From positions 1-47,109 of the forward strand of contig JACPPI010000025.1 in NCBI GenBank assembly GCA_016190985.1: a stretch of 47,109 nt of DNA. Direction: 5' to 3'. Of this stretch, positions 7,704 through 15,392 are shown piece by piece. The position numbers were made by a program, and so were the translations under genes. Each line of letters starts with the position of its first letter. Positions within the stretch are counted from its first letter, which is position 1. This DNA comes from Opitutia bacterium. GTDB taxonomy: Bacteria > Verrucomicrobiota > Verrucomicrobiia > Opitutales > Opitutaceae. The notes under the pieces were generated by a model. That model worked only from the letters and a program-made list of their open reading frames with translations. It was not told where the DNA came from and made no database searches.

Positions 7704-8516
7704 TCAGGCCCTCACGCGCGCGGTGAGCGCCTTTCTGCCGCCGGAGCGGCGGAGGCGATCGGCCAGGTCGATCGCGTAGAGCGAGGCGGCGAGGCGGTTG
7801 CCCACGCCGGCCTTGTTGAAGATCGAGGTGAGGTGGAACTTCACCGTCTGGAGGTGCACCCCGAGCAGGCGCGCCATCTCGGCGTTGGACTTGCCCTCGA
7901 TCAGCCACATCAGCACCTCGGCCTCGCGGGGGCTGAAGCCGGCCCGCGCAAACTCCGCCGGATCGAGCGGCTTTTGCCGGCGCGAGCCGCCGCGGGCCGT
8001 GGCGAGCCGGCGGGCGTTGGCCAGATGGTGCTGGGCCCGCGTGAGGACGGCGCGGTCGCGCTCCGTGTATTCCACCGGGCCGCTGCGCTCGAGGCCGATG
8101 AAGACCACGTGCGCGTCGTCCGTCAGCACATGCATGGCGGCATGGCTCTGCCAGCCCAACAAGGAGAAACTTTCGCGCCAGACATCGAGGTCGCGGAACT
8201 GGCGGCGCGAATAGAAATCGCCCCGGAAGAACGGCCGGCCGCCGTTGACCGTCGGATCCCAGTTGAAGAGCGGGTAAGGCGACATGGTGCGCGCGAAGCC
8301 GTCGAGCAGGCGGGGCAAGGCGGGGTCGAGATCGCTGAAATCGACGCCGAGGGTGCCGGCCCGCTTGTCCATGTCGCCCACGCAATACATGTCGGCCGGC
8401 ACCAGCTCGCGCAGGAAGGCCACCGCGTTGGTCGCGTAGGTGCCGCCGTCCAGCTCCGGCGTGTAGAGCCGGAGCGTGGCGCGGTTGAAGGTGTCAAGGT
8501 CGGCGTGGGTGACCAT
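7704..8516 (-). CDS. LuxR-type transcriptional regulator (GerE HTH)
   Basis: A protein of about 270 residues with a C-terminal GerE/LuxR DNA-binding domain. The signature runs AGFSPREAEVLMWLIEGKSN, AEMARLLGVHLQTVKFHL and IFNKAGVGNRLAA. The N-terminal 180 residues contain short tryptophan-rich segments but no sensor domain I recognise; no receiver or ATPase motif is visible. The start is ATG 8516 or ATG 8570 (18 codons longer); neither has a ribosome binding site. It diverges from a PEP-CTERM gene across 129 nt (measured from 8516) containing the shared motif at 8594-8613 and an 8-bp inverted repeat, so it may regulate the surface-protein genes next door. That role is inferred from position only. 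Confidence 0.8.
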   Translation of the reverse strand: MVTHADLDTFNRATLRLYTPELDGGTYATNAVAFLRELVPADMYCVGDMDKRAGTLGVDFSDLDPALPRLLDGFARTMSPYPLFNWDPTVNGGRPFFRGDFYSRRQFRDLDVWRESFSLLGWQSHAAMHVLTDDAHVVFIGLERSGPVEYTERDRAVLTRAQHHLANARRLATARGGSRRQKPLDPAEFARAGFSPREAEVLMWLIEGKSNAEMARLLGVHLQTVKFHLTSIFNKAGVGNRLAASLYAIDLADRLRRSGGRKALTARVRA

Positions 8517-8593
8517 GGCGTGGTGGCGAAGGTGCGGCGAGACGGACTCGCCGGCCACGAATGCCAGCATGCGCCGGACTGGCAAGCCCCAAC

Positions 8594-8613
8594 CTGAACC
8601 AAAGTAGAGTAGC
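8594..8613 (+). promoter_or_regulatory. Shared motif upstream of PEP-CTERM gene 1
   Basis: Fits CTGAACCRAAGTAKAGTWRC, which is also found at 9977-9996, at the same distance (32 nt) from the start codon of the second PEP-CTERM gene. TAGAGT / TATAGT inside it resembles a -10 hexamer. It may be a promoter, or an activator site of the adjacent LuxR regulator. Confidence 0.6.
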
Positions 8614-8638
8614 GGGTTTGGGGCCGTTTTGCTACTCT
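8606..8638. repeat. 8-bp inverted repeat AGAGTAGC / GCTACTCT
   Basis: Perfect 8-bp arms at 8606-8613 and 8631-8638, separated by 17 nt. The left arm overlaps the shared motif. It may be an operator for the divergent LuxR-type regulator or a leader hairpin. Confidence 0.55.
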
Positions 8639-8645
8639 GCGGACG

Positions 8646-9308
8646 ATGCATAACCATACCCTGCACCGGCTCGGCGCGCTGTTCCTCCTGTCCACGCTCG
8701 CCGCCTCGGCGCAGATCACGCTCACCCTGGTCGAGACCGGCGGCACCTTTGCCTCCGGGCAGACCAATCTTTCCCTGGCCGGCACCGCCTTTGCCAAGGA
8801 TCTGATCAATGGCGACGGCTTCGGCGTCCACGCCATCGCCAACGTCAACGACGGGGTCTACGGCAATGCCAGCAGCTGGATCGGCGAAACCTCGGGCTAC
8901 ACCTGGGTGGGCATCACCCTGGCTGCGCCTTCGACGATCTCCGCGCTGGCCTTCGGCCGCGACAACACCGGCACCTTGCAGGATCGCCAGGCCGACACCT
9001 ACATTTTCCAATACTCGACGGACAACCAGCTGGACTGGACCCAGTTCAGCTCGCTGGATTACGTCGGTGCGCCGCCGGCCAGCCCGTGGCTGCGGCATGC
9101 ATATGACCTCGGCACGCCGCTGACCGGCGTCACCGACATCCGCATCCTCGTCTACGGGGGCGGACTGGACTCAGGCACGGCGATCGACGAGGTCGAGCTT
9201 TATGCCGGTTCCTTGTCCGCGGTGCCCGAGCCGTCGACCTACGCGGCGCTGGCCGGCGTGGCGGCGCTGGGTTTTGCGGCTTGGCGACGGCGCCGCGTGG
9301 GCGCGTGA
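8646..9308 (+). CDS. PEP-CTERM sorting-signal protein 1
   Basis: A 220-residue exported protein. The signal peptide is about residues 1-23 (LGALFLLSTLAASAQ). The mature part is beta-rich with short motifs (SWIGETSGYTWVGI, ISALAFGRDNTGT) reminiscent of a discoidin/F5-8C-like carbohydrate-binding sandwich. The C-terminus has the PEP-CTERM arrangement VPEPSTYAALAGV, a hydrophobic helix, then WRRRR. Such proteins are processed by an exosortase and released or displayed at the surface, often with exopolysaccharide. The binding target is unknown. The exosortase is not in this window. The ATG at 8646 follows directly on the hairpin region. Confidence 0.85.
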   Translation: MHNHTLHRLGALFLLSTLAASAQITLTLVETGGTFASGQTNLSLAGTAFAKDLINGDGFGVHAIANVNDGVYGNASSWIGETSGYTWVGITLAAPSTISALAFGRDNTGTLQDRQADTYIFQYSTDNQLDWTQFSSLDYVGAPPASPWLRHAYDLGTPLTGVTDIRILVYGGGLDSGTAIDEVELYAGSLSAVPEPSTYAALAGVAALGFAAWRRRRVGA

Positions 9309-9429
9309 ACTCGCCGCTGGCTCGGGCGGGCTCGTGCCGGAAGGCCCGGTAGGCGGAGGCGTCCCCAAGCCGGGATACCCGCGGAATGACGCGGCGATTT
9401 TCGTGTGTTTCGCGGACCATATCTGCGTC

Positions 9430-9520
9430 ATGCACTGGGCTGAAACGCCGATCCACTGCATCGGCTTCGAGGGCGACGCGACCTCGGGCATCCGGAGGTC
9501 GCCGTGGCTCCAGCCAGATA
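9430..9520 (+). pseudogene. Remnant of the 5' end of a DEDDh exonuclease gene
   Basis: Starting at the ATG at 9430, the reading MHWAETPIHCIGFEGDATSG aligns without gaps to the start of the intact exonuclease at 10886 (MRWTDTPIHFLDFEGSAASG). The catalytic Asp of DFEG is Gly here. Shortly after, at about 9492, a one-base deletion shifts the frame; restoring it gives EVAVAPAR and then a stop. Nothing resembling the rest of the gene follows. It is a decayed partial duplicate. Like the intact gene, it lies just downstream of a PEP-CTERM gene. Confidence 0.75.
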
Positions 9521-9588
9521 ACTGGAGCGCGGGCGACCCCGCCCGCGAGCGGTTCGTCCAAAGGCCCCGGGGCCTGCCCCGAAGATCT

Positions 9589-9941
9589 TCACTTCACCAG
9601 CCACTCCGCGAAGCGCAGCCACGGGCGGGTGTCGCCGACCGCCAGCGCGATGGGCTGCGAGACCAGCAGGATGCCGCCTGCGATGAGGGTTGTGCGGTGG
9701 ACTTTGCCCGGTTTCCGCAGGTCGAAGACCAGCAGCGCCAGCCAGAAGAGATTCGCGCAGCTGGTGCAGACCAGCGGGTGCCAGAGGAGGAACCCGAAGG
9801 GCAGGCGCGCGATGGCCGGGCCGAGCGGCACGGTCAGGAACGAGAGCGGGGGTTGACTCCCTCCGGCGCGTGCCCGAGCCGAGCCCCGGCCACCCCGGCC
9901 GCCACGCCCGCGACAGTCATCGCCGCGGCCAGCCCGGCCAT
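9589..9941 (-). pseudogene. Small membrane protein gene broken by a one-base frameshift
   Basis: From ATG 9941 the frame reads MAGLAAAMTVAGVAAGVAGA and runs to a stop at 9834. From about 9850 a second frame reads PLSFLTVPLGPAIARLPFG, then NLFWLALLVFDLRKPGK and TLIAGGILLVSQPIAL, ending with the stop at 9589. Adding one C to the five-C run (9848-9852) joins both into one protein of about 116 residues with an export-like N-terminus and two or three membrane helices. This is either a true frameshift or a homopolymer sequencing error. I do not recognise the family. Confidence 0.6.
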
Positions 9942-9976
9942 GAAACCGCGGCGGGGCGCGCGATCCGCCGAGCCCG

Positions 9977-9996
9977 CTGAACCGAAGTATAGTTAC
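9977..9996 (+). promoter_or_regulatory. Shared motif upstream of PEP-CTERM gene 2
   Basis: The second copy of CTGAACCRAAGTAKAGTWRC, ending 32 nt before the ATG at 10029, exactly as at 8594-8613. TATAGT within it resembles a -10 hexamer. Confidence 0.6.
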
Positions 9997-10028
9997 CGCC
10001 TGGGGCGGCTTCTGTTAAGCTGGCCGCA

Positions 10029-10802
10029 ATGACCGCACCTGCGTTTCGCCTGCTGGCCCTGTTTTTCAGCTTCGCCGCCATCGCCTCCGCCCAGACCACC
10101 GTCGGTCTCTGGAAGCTCGGCGAAGACGACTCGTCGCCGGCCAACGGCGGCCCGGTCGCCTCGTCCGTCGCCAATTCCGGCGCGCTCGGCGGTTTCACCG
10201 CCAGCGGCACCCCGACCTACACCAACTCGACCGTCGGCGGCAGCGCTTGGGCGATCGACATGGGGAGCAGCGGCAACAGCAACAGCCTTGCCCTCGCCTC
10301 CACGCTCGGGGTAAACGACAACTACGCCATCGAAGCGTGGATCTATGTCGCGAACACCAGCGGCATCCAGGTCATCTTCTACAACGGCGACACTTCGACC
10401 AACGGCATGGGCCTGCTCGTGAACGGCGGCAACCTCGACATGATGATCGGAGGCGTCACCGCCTCCTCCAACTCCCTGCCGACAGCCCCGATCACGCTCA
10501 ACACATGGGTCAATGTCGCCGCCGTGCGTGAGAACGGCGCGACGTATTTCTTCTACGACGGCATCCAATACGGCGCCGGCGTGGGCACCCACGGCACGAC
10601 CACGGGCAGCTTCTTCCTCGGCAGTGGCGGCGGCTACGGTTTCAGCGGCGCGATAGACAACGTGCGCGCGTTCACGTTCACCGGCGGCACCTTCAGCAGC
10701 TCGATGCTGACCGCCATCCCCGAGCCCTCGGCTTACGCGGCGCTGGCCGGCCTCGGCGCGCTGGGGCTGGCCTTCTGGCGGCGCAAGCGGGCCGCCGCCT
10801 GA
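10029..10802 (+). CDS. LamG-like PEP-CTERM protein 2
   Basis: A 257-residue exported protein with a signal peptide (ALFFSFAAIASAQ, residues 10-22) and a concanavalin/LamG-type jelly roll. This is shown by TVGLWKLGEDDSSPANGG at the start, NYAIEAWIYVANTSG in the middle, the repeated WVNVAAVRENGATYFFYDG signature and SGAIDNVRAF near the end. The C-terminus is IPEPSAYAALAGLGALGLAF then WRRKR, a canonical PEP-CTERM sorting signal. It probably binds a carbohydrate or acts as a surface adhesin after exosortase processing; the ligand is unknown. A strong terminator follows directly. Its promoter motif, its sorting tail and the exonuclease gene downstream parallel the unit at 8594-9520. Confidence 0.9.
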   Translation: MTAPAFRLLALFFSFAAIASAQTTVGLWKLGEDDSSPANGGPVASSVANSGALGGFTASGTPTYTNSTVGGSAWAIDMGSSGNSNSLALASTLGVNDNYAIEAWIYVANTSGIQVIFYNGDTSTNGMGLLVNGGNLDMMIGGVTASSNSLPTAPITLNTWVNVAAVRENGATYFFYDGIQYGAGVGTHGTTTGSFFLGSGGGYGFSGAIDNVRAFTFTGGTFSSSMLTAIPEPSAYAALAGLGALGLAFWRRKRAAA

Positions 10803-10809
10803 GCGGCCC

Positions 10810-10836
10810 GAGGCCCCCGCGACCGGGGGTCTTTTT
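10810..10836 (+). terminator. Intrinsic terminator after PEP-CTERM gene 2
   Basis: AGGCCCCC and GGGGGTCT pair with one G-U wobble around a GCGACC loop, followed by TTTTT. Confidence 0.85.
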
Positions 10837-10885
10837 CATTTAGGCGTGCTTTGCGCCCCGGCGGCACTTTGCTGGCGGCACAACC

Positions 10886-11554
10886 ATGCGCTGGACCGAC
10901 ACGCCGATCCATTTCCTCGACTTCGAGGGCAGTGCCGCCTCGGGCATCCTGGAATTCGGCGTGGCGACCCTGCAAGGCGGCAAGATCACCGCGACCCACA
11001 CGCGGCTCTGCCGGGCCACCGGGCCGGTGGCGGCGGACGACACGAAGGTGCACGGCCTGAGCGCCGACGGCCTGGCCTCGCAGGATTTCTTCGCCGCGGA
11101 ATGGGAGCGCTTCGCCGGGCTGCGCGCCACCGGGCCGCTGGCGGCGCATTTCGCGCCGGTGGAAAACTCGCTGCTGCGCAAGGTCTGGCCGTATCCGCGC
11201 GAGTCGCCGGATTTCGCCCGGCCGGGCCGGACGGCGACGGAGTGGGGGCCGTGGATCGACACGGGCCGGCTCTACCCGCAGCTTTTCCCGCAGCCCGGCG
11301 CGGCGCGGCTGGAGGACCTCGTGGCGCGGCAGGGACTGCAGGCCGGGCTGGAGGCCGCGGCGCGGCGGCATTGTCCGCCCGGGCGCCGCCGCTACCACGC
11401 CGCGCTCTACGACGCCCTGGCCGGCGCGCTGTTGCTGCGGGCCCTGCTCCGGCGGCCGGAGCTGGCCGAGGCGACGATCCCGTGGCTGCTGCAGATGAGC
11501 ACGCTCGACGCCGACAAACGCGGCGCGCTGCAGCAGGGGGAACTGTTTGGGTAG
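10886..11554 (+). CDS. DEDDh-type 3'-5' exonuclease (DnaQ-like)
   Basis: A 222-residue protein with an exonuclease fold of the DnaQ/epsilon superfamily. Motif I is HFLDFEGS (Asp12, Glu14), motif II lies around VHGLSADGLASQDFF and LAAHFAPVENSLL, and motif III is HAALYDALAGALLL with the His and Asp of DEDDh enzymes. These enzymes remove nucleotides from 3' ends of DNA or RNA with two metal ions; the substrate here is unknown. The ATG at 10886 follows the terminator of the PEP-CTERM gene by about 50 nt, so it has its own promoter. The TAG stop lies in the left arm of a 92-bp inverted-repeat element. A broken copy of its 5' end lies at 9430. Confidence 0.82.
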   Translation: MRWTDTPIHFLDFEGSAASGILEFGVATLQGGKITATHTRLCRATGPVAADDTKVHGLSADGLASQDFFAAEWERFAGLRATGPLAAHFAPVENSLLRKVWPYPRESPDFARPGRTATEWGPWIDTGRLYPQLFPQPGAARLEDLVARQGLQAGLEAAARRHCPPGRRRYHAALYDALAGALLLRALLRRPELAEATIPWLLQMSTLDADKRGALQQGELFG

Positions 11555-11641
11555 GGCGAATGCCCCGAATTGGCCGTTTCGGCCGGCTCAAGGCTCAGAG
11601 TTTGTCGCGGGCCACGGCTCGTCGGGACGACTCGCCCTACC
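11550..11641. repeat. 92-bp element with GGTAGGGCGA inverted ends
   Basis: GGTAGGGCGA at 11550-11559 and TCGCCCTACC at 11632-11641 are perfect complements. The interior is GC-rich and contains GGCCGTTTCGGCC. The left end includes the exonuclease stop codon. Confidence 0.65.
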
Positions 11642-11672
11642 GGGATTGGAGCCTGTGTTTGCCGATGCCTGT

Positions 11673-11721
11673 TGTGGGAGCGACGTTGGTCGCGACAGTC
11701 GCGTGCAAGCACGCTCCCACA
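11673..11721. repeat. 49-bp element with TGTGGGAGCG inverted ends
   Basis: TGTGGGAGCG and CGCTCCCACA bracket two nested GTCGCGAC / GCGTGC palindromic units. This resembles the TGTGGGAGCG-type dispersed repeats seen in other genomes. The M28 peptidase stop lies 51 nt further on. Confidence 0.65.
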
Positions 11722-11771
11722 GGTCCGATCCAAGGCGGAACAAGGCATTCCGCGTTTCCGCGATCTCTGCC

Positions 11772-13163
11772 TCACAGCCCGTGTTTGTCCACGAGGTAGA
11801 CGAGCGCGGCCAGGGCGGCGGCGCCGAGCTGGAGCTCGCGCGGGTTCACCTGGTCGATGCTGTCCCGCGTGGTGTGGTGCAGGTCGAAGTAGCGCTGCGA
11901 GTCGGGCGTGAGGCCGGCGACCGTGGCGCCGTGGGCGAGGAGCGGGCCGACATCCGCCCCGCCCGTGCCCAGTTGGAAATTATAGACGCCGTAGGGCTCG
12001 AAGAGGGGCTTCCAACGGGCGGCGAGCAGATGGGCGTTGCCGGCGGGGTTGCCGAGGTTGAAGCCCTTGGGCTGGAAGCCGCCGTTGTCGGTCTCGAGGG
12101 CCAGCACATGGATTTCGTTTTTCGCCTTCACGGCGGTGGAGTAGGCGGTGGCGCCGTTGCGGCTGTTCTCCTCGCTGGTGAAGAGCACGGCGCGGAGGGT
12201 GTGGCGGGGCTGGTAGCCGACGACCTTGAGCAGGCGCAGCACCTCGATGGACTGGATGCAGCCTGCGCCGTCATCGTGCGCGCCGGGCGCGATGTCCCAC
12301 GAGTCGAGGTGGCCGCCGACCACGATGATTTTTCCCGGGAACTCCGAGCCGCGGAGCTCGCCGATGACGTTGTGCGAAAGCGCGTCGGCGAACCACTGCG
12401 AGTGGATGTTCATCTCCACGGTGAGCGCGGGGTCGGCCTTGAGCGCGGCGCTGAGCCGGTCGGCGGCCAGGGTGCTCAGGGCGGCGGCGGGAATGCGGGG
12501 CCCATCCGGCGGGTAGGTGGTGTTGCCGGTGTGCGGGGTGTCGTCCTGCGCCAGCGTGAGCGAGCGCACGAGCGCGCCGACGGCGCCGTGTTTGCCCGCC
12601 TCGCCCGGCCCCTGGTTGCGCTGGTCGCCGGCCTCGCCGTAGGCCAGGCCGGTGGAAACATGCAGGGGATTCATCGGGCGGTTGAAGAACACGATCTTGC
12701 CCTTCACGTCCGCGGTCTTGAGGGCGTCGAGCGAGTGCAACTCCACGACCGGGGCGCGCAGGCCGCCGGCGGGCGTGGGCACGGAACCGCCGAGGGCGAG
12801 GGCGGAGAGCGGGGTGGTCAGGCCCCGCAGGGTCGCGAGGTGCATCAGGACGCTTTCTTTCGCGCCACGCTCCCAATGGGGCACCATGACGGGCTGCAGC
12901 TCGGTGCGGTCGGCGCCAGCGGTCTTGAGCGCGGCCTCGCTCCAGCGCACGGCCCCCTCGAGGTTTTTGGCGCCGGCGAGGCGGCCGGGAAATTTCGCCG
13001 TCAGCTCGCGCAGGTTTTCGTAGGCCGGGCTGGAGGTGAGCGCGGCGGTGTAGATGGCGCGCAGCATCTTCTCATCGGAGGCCGAGTCTTCCGCCGCGCG
13101 GAGCGGTTGGGAGGAGGCGACCAGAGTGACGGCGATCAAGGCCAGACGGGGAAGGCTGCGCAT
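11772..13163 (-). CDS. Secreted M28-family zinc peptidase (carboxypeptidase Q-like)
   Basis: A 463-residue exported metallopeptidase with signal peptide LALIAVTLVASSQPLRAA. An inserted PA-type domain in the middle (DVKGKIVFFNRPMNPLH) is followed by the M28 catalytic core with a two-zinc site: GGHLDSWD (His), GAHDDGAG (bridging Asp), FTSEENSRNG (catalytic Glu and ligand Glu), ALETDNGG (Asp) and FDLHHTTRDS (His). All five ligands are present. The family removes N-terminal amino acids or splits dipeptides; here it is probably periplasmic or extracellular. The ATG at 13163 is the best start, since upstream codons do not look like a signal peptide. It stands alone, convergent with the exonuclease gene. 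Confidence 0.92.
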   Translation of the reverse strand: MRSLPRLALIAVTLVASSQPLRAAEDSASDEKMLRAIYTAALTSSPAYENLRELTAKFPGRLAGAKNLEGAVRWSEAALKTAGADRTELQPVMVPHWERGAKESVLMHLATLRGLTTPLSALALGGSVPTPAGGLRAPVVELHSLDALKTADVKGKIVFFNRPMNPLHVSTGLAYGEAGDQRNQGPGEAGKHGAVGALVRSLTLAQDDTPHTGNTTYPPDGPRIPAAALSTLAADRLSAALKADPALTVEMNIHSQWFADALSHNVIGELRGSEFPGKIIVVGGHLDSWDIAPGAHDDGAGCIQSIEVLRLLKVVGYQPRHTLRAVLFTSEENSRNGATAYSTAVKAKNEIHVLALETDNGGFQPKGFNLGNPAGNAHLLAARWKPLFEPYGVYNFQLGTGGADVGPLLAHGATVAGLTPDSQRYFDLHHTTRDSIDQVNPRELQLGAAALAALVYLVDKHGL

Positions 13164-13257
13164 CGGGCTACGATTGATGGACCGGACGGGCTGGCAAGCG
13201 GGGAGTGCGGGCAAGGCGGTGACAGCGGATGCTGAATCGGACCGGCACATGAATTAG

Positions 13258-13322
13258 GGTGGAGCGCGCTGACCCAGCGCGCTTTCGTCCAAGCCAGCGT
13301 CTTGAGGTCAAGCCGCTCCACC
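13258..13322. repeat. Dispersed inverted repeat, GGTGGA...TCCACC family, copy 2
   Basis: Begins GGTGGAGCGCGCTGACCCAG and ends GGTCAAGCCGCTCCACC. It is a longer, compound member of the family seen at 1264-1309 and 16909-16965, and lies between the peptidase and corA. Confidence 0.75.
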
Positions 13323-13357
13323 CACAGCGCGTCCAGCGGTCGCACCCTGCATCATCC

Positions 13358-14329
13358 TCAAAACCACTTCTTCTTTTTCAGGTAGATGGCCATCAGCACC
13401 GTGGAGACCAGGGTGAAGAGGGTGGCGTAGAGATAGCCGTGGGGCAAGCGCAGCTCGGGCATGTGGTCGAAGTTCATGCCATACCAGCCGCCGACGAGCA
13501 CGGCGGGCAGCGTGATGGCGGTGAGCGCGGTGAGGAACTTGATGCCCTCGTTGGCCTCGAAGGCGGCCTTGTTGAGGTAGATGTCGAAGGCCATCATCAG
13601 CCGCTCGTGGTAGCCGGTCACGGTCTCCTCGAGGCGGTTGAGGTTGTCGCGCAGGTCGCGGTAGTAGGGGAGCAGCTTGGCGCGGATGAACTTGCTGTCG
13701 CCGCGGGCGAGCCGCTCGATGACATCGCGCTGCGGGCGGACGATCTGGCGGAGCTTGGTGAAGTCGCCGCGGACCTGCAGCAGCTCGCTGACAAAGCCCT
13801 TGTCGGACTCCTTTCTGAGCACGATCTCCTCGATTTCCTCCAGCTCCGTGTGCAGCTCGGCGAGCATCGGGGTGTAGTTGTCCACCATCAGGTCGAGCAG
13901 GGAGTGGGCGATGCGGTCGGCGCCGCGCGGGCCGAGGCCGGCGTTCTTGGCCAGGCGCTCGATCAGGGCGTTGACGGAGCGGAGCGGCTGGCGGTGGAAG
14001 GTGACGATGAATTCCTTGCCGAGAAAGAGGTCGAGCTCGGTGGTGGCGAATTTTTCCTGCCGCGTATAGTCCACGGCGTGCGTGACCATGAAGAGGTAGT
14101 CCTCGTAATCCTCGATCTTGGGCAGCGGGCTGGGCGCGACGCAGTCCTCGATGGCGAGGGGGTGGAACTGGAAGAGGCCCTCAAGGACGTTCCTGATCTC
14201 CTCTTCCGTCGGATTGTCGAGATCGACCCACACGATGAGGCCCTTGTCGCCGTGGACGAGGCGCAGCGCCTCCAGCTCAAGGTCACGGCCGACGAGCTTG
14301 CCCTCGCTGAAGATGAAGGAATGGATCAT
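13358..14329 (-). CDS. corA: CorA-type magnesium/cobalt transporter
   Basis: A 323-residue homopentameric divalent-cation channel of the inner membrane. The large N-terminal cytoplasmic domain contains IVWVDLDNPTEEEIRNV and the acidic helices LHTELEEIEEIVLRKESD. Two C-terminal membrane helices follow; the first ends in the selectivity motif YGMNF (283-287) and the second is LYATLFTLVSTVLMAIYL, ending in a lysine-rich tail. This is full length with the GMN motif intact. The ATG at 14329 is consistent with family starts. Apparently monocistronic. Confidence 0.95.
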   Translation of the reverse strand: MIHSFIFSEGKLVGRDLELEALRLVHGDKGLIVWVDLDNPTEEEIRNVLEGLFQFHPLAIEDCVAPSPLPKIEDYEDYLFMVTHAVDYTRQEKFATTELDLFLGKEFIVTFHRQPLRSVNALIERLAKNAGLGPRGADRIAHSLLDLMVDNYTPMLAELHTELEEIEEIVLRKESDKGFVSELLQVRGDFTKLRQIVRPQRDVIERLARGDSKFIRAKLLPYYRDLRDNLNRLEETVTGYHERLMMAFDIYLNKAAFEANEGIKFLTALTAITLPAVLVGGWYGMNFDHMPELRLPHGYLYATLFTLVSTVLMAIYLKKKKWF

Positions 14330-14411
14330 GCGTTCCGGGCAGGATGCTGCCCGGCGTCATTCCCGTGGCAAGCCCCGGGTGGGGGCTCTTTGAGCACCTG
14401 ATGATGCTCGG

Positions 14412-15038
14412 TCAGCGGGGATCCTTGCCGAATTCGGGATGACGCGGACCTTTGAGCAATCCTTGCCCCGGGACAGTGAGGAGCTGTAGCGAGGCCATCG
14501 CCGCGACATTGTGCGCTTGGTCGACGAGTTTGTTCATCACCTGTTCGACCAAAGCCTCGATCAGACCAGACTGGCCGCCGTAAGTGGTGTCAGCCCGGCC
14601 TTGCCATAGCTCGGTTCCGGTGCGCGCATCCACCAGTTTTGCGCGGGCAAAGACCATCGTGTTGCTTGCGACCAACTGATATTTTGAGCCGTATTTCTCG
14701 ATTGTGATATACAGCACGGCGTCAGCGCCGAATACCGACCGGAGTTTTTCGAGCGGAGCTTGGTGCATCTCAGCAGGAAGCGACATACCGTTCTCCTTGA
14801 GGAGGTGGTCAGCCATGACGACGGGAATCACGTAGTAGCCGAGTTCGCTCAAGGGCCGTGTCACGGTTGTCAGCAGGCTGTAAGGTGCAATCACCTCATT
14901 GGATTCGTTAACCGGTGGGAGCACTAAAATGCTGCGCGGGTTGCTTTGACGAAACGCCGCATAGTTCTTTGGGGGCAAAGTTGCGCAGCCTGAAAGCAGA
15001 AACACACCTGCGGCGGCAAGAAGGACGAAGGTTTTCAT
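14412..15038 (-). CDS. DUF799 (GNA1162-type) lipoprotein
   Basis: A 208-residue lipoprotein with lipobox LLSGC (Cys near residue 18) and the DUF799 core SILVLPPVNESNEV, then LSELGYYVIPVVMADHLLKE, FGADAVLYITIEKYGSKYQ and LVDARTGTELWQG. It is the last gene of a three-gene operon (CsgG-like, DUF4810, DUF799), the order known from Neisseria, where the homologue is GNA1162. The proteins are thought to form an outer-membrane-associated assembly, possibly for export. Its start codon overlaps the stop of the DUF4810 gene (ATGA), so translation is probably coupled. Confidence 0.92.
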   Translation of the reverse strand: MKTFVLLAAAGVFLLSGCATLPPKNYAAFRQSNPRSILVLPPVNESNEVIAPYSLLTTVTRPLSELGYYVIPVVMADHLLKENGMSLPAEMHQAPLEKLRSVFGADAVLYITIEKYGSKYQLVASNTMVFARAKLVDARTGTELWQGRADTTYGGQSGLIEALVEQVMNKLVDQAHNVAAMASLQLLTVPGQGLLKGPRHPEFGKDPR

Positions 15039-15391
15039 TTGGAGGCCACTCCCTTTGCCTTCTCAATCATTCTGTCCATGAAGGCGACCGACTCAGGGAA
15101 GAGTGTTTTCTCCGCAGTGAACTCGCGGATCGCTTCATCAAGACGGCCCAGCTGATAACAAACATAACCCAGTTGTGCGTGCAGTCCGGGGTGAACGGCT
15201 AGAGTGCTGCCTTTGGCTTTTTCCAAATCTTCCGCGAGCTTCTCGCGCTGAGTTTCAAGGGGCACCTTCTCCGGTTTAGAATAAGCGAGATAGTTGGTGG
15301 TCTCGTAGTTGCCCCAATAGTAGAGCGAGCGCTGGGTTTGACAGCCCGCGAGGGCGAAGAGGCATCCCGCAAGCAGCAATAATCTCTTCAT
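15035..15391 (-). CDS. DUF4810 lipoprotein
   Basis: A 118-residue lipoprotein with lipobox LALAGC. The hallmark SLYYWGNYETTNYLAYSKPE follows the lipidated Cys, and the C-terminal half is TPR-like (LGYVCYQLGRLDEAIREFTA, with a helix pair). It starts 1 nt after the CsgG-like gene's stop codon and overlaps the DUF799 gene by 4 nt, so it is the middle gene of a tightly coupled operon. It probably associates with the CsgG-like protein at the outer membrane; there is no enzymatic motif. Confidence 0.92.
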   Translation of the reverse strand: MKRLLLLAGCLFALAGCQTQRSLYYWGNYETTNYLAYSKPEKVPLETQREKLAEDLEKAKGSTLAVHPGLHAQLGYVCYQLGRLDEAIREFTAEKTLFPESVAFMDRMIEKAKGVASK

Positions 15392-15392
15392 G

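Noticed and set aside
8610-8640. Sigma-54 promoter upstream of the first PEP-CTERM gene
   Set aside because: TTGGGG...TTGCT is suggestive, but the GG-to-GC spacing is one base short and the second PEP-CTERM gene lacks the pattern.
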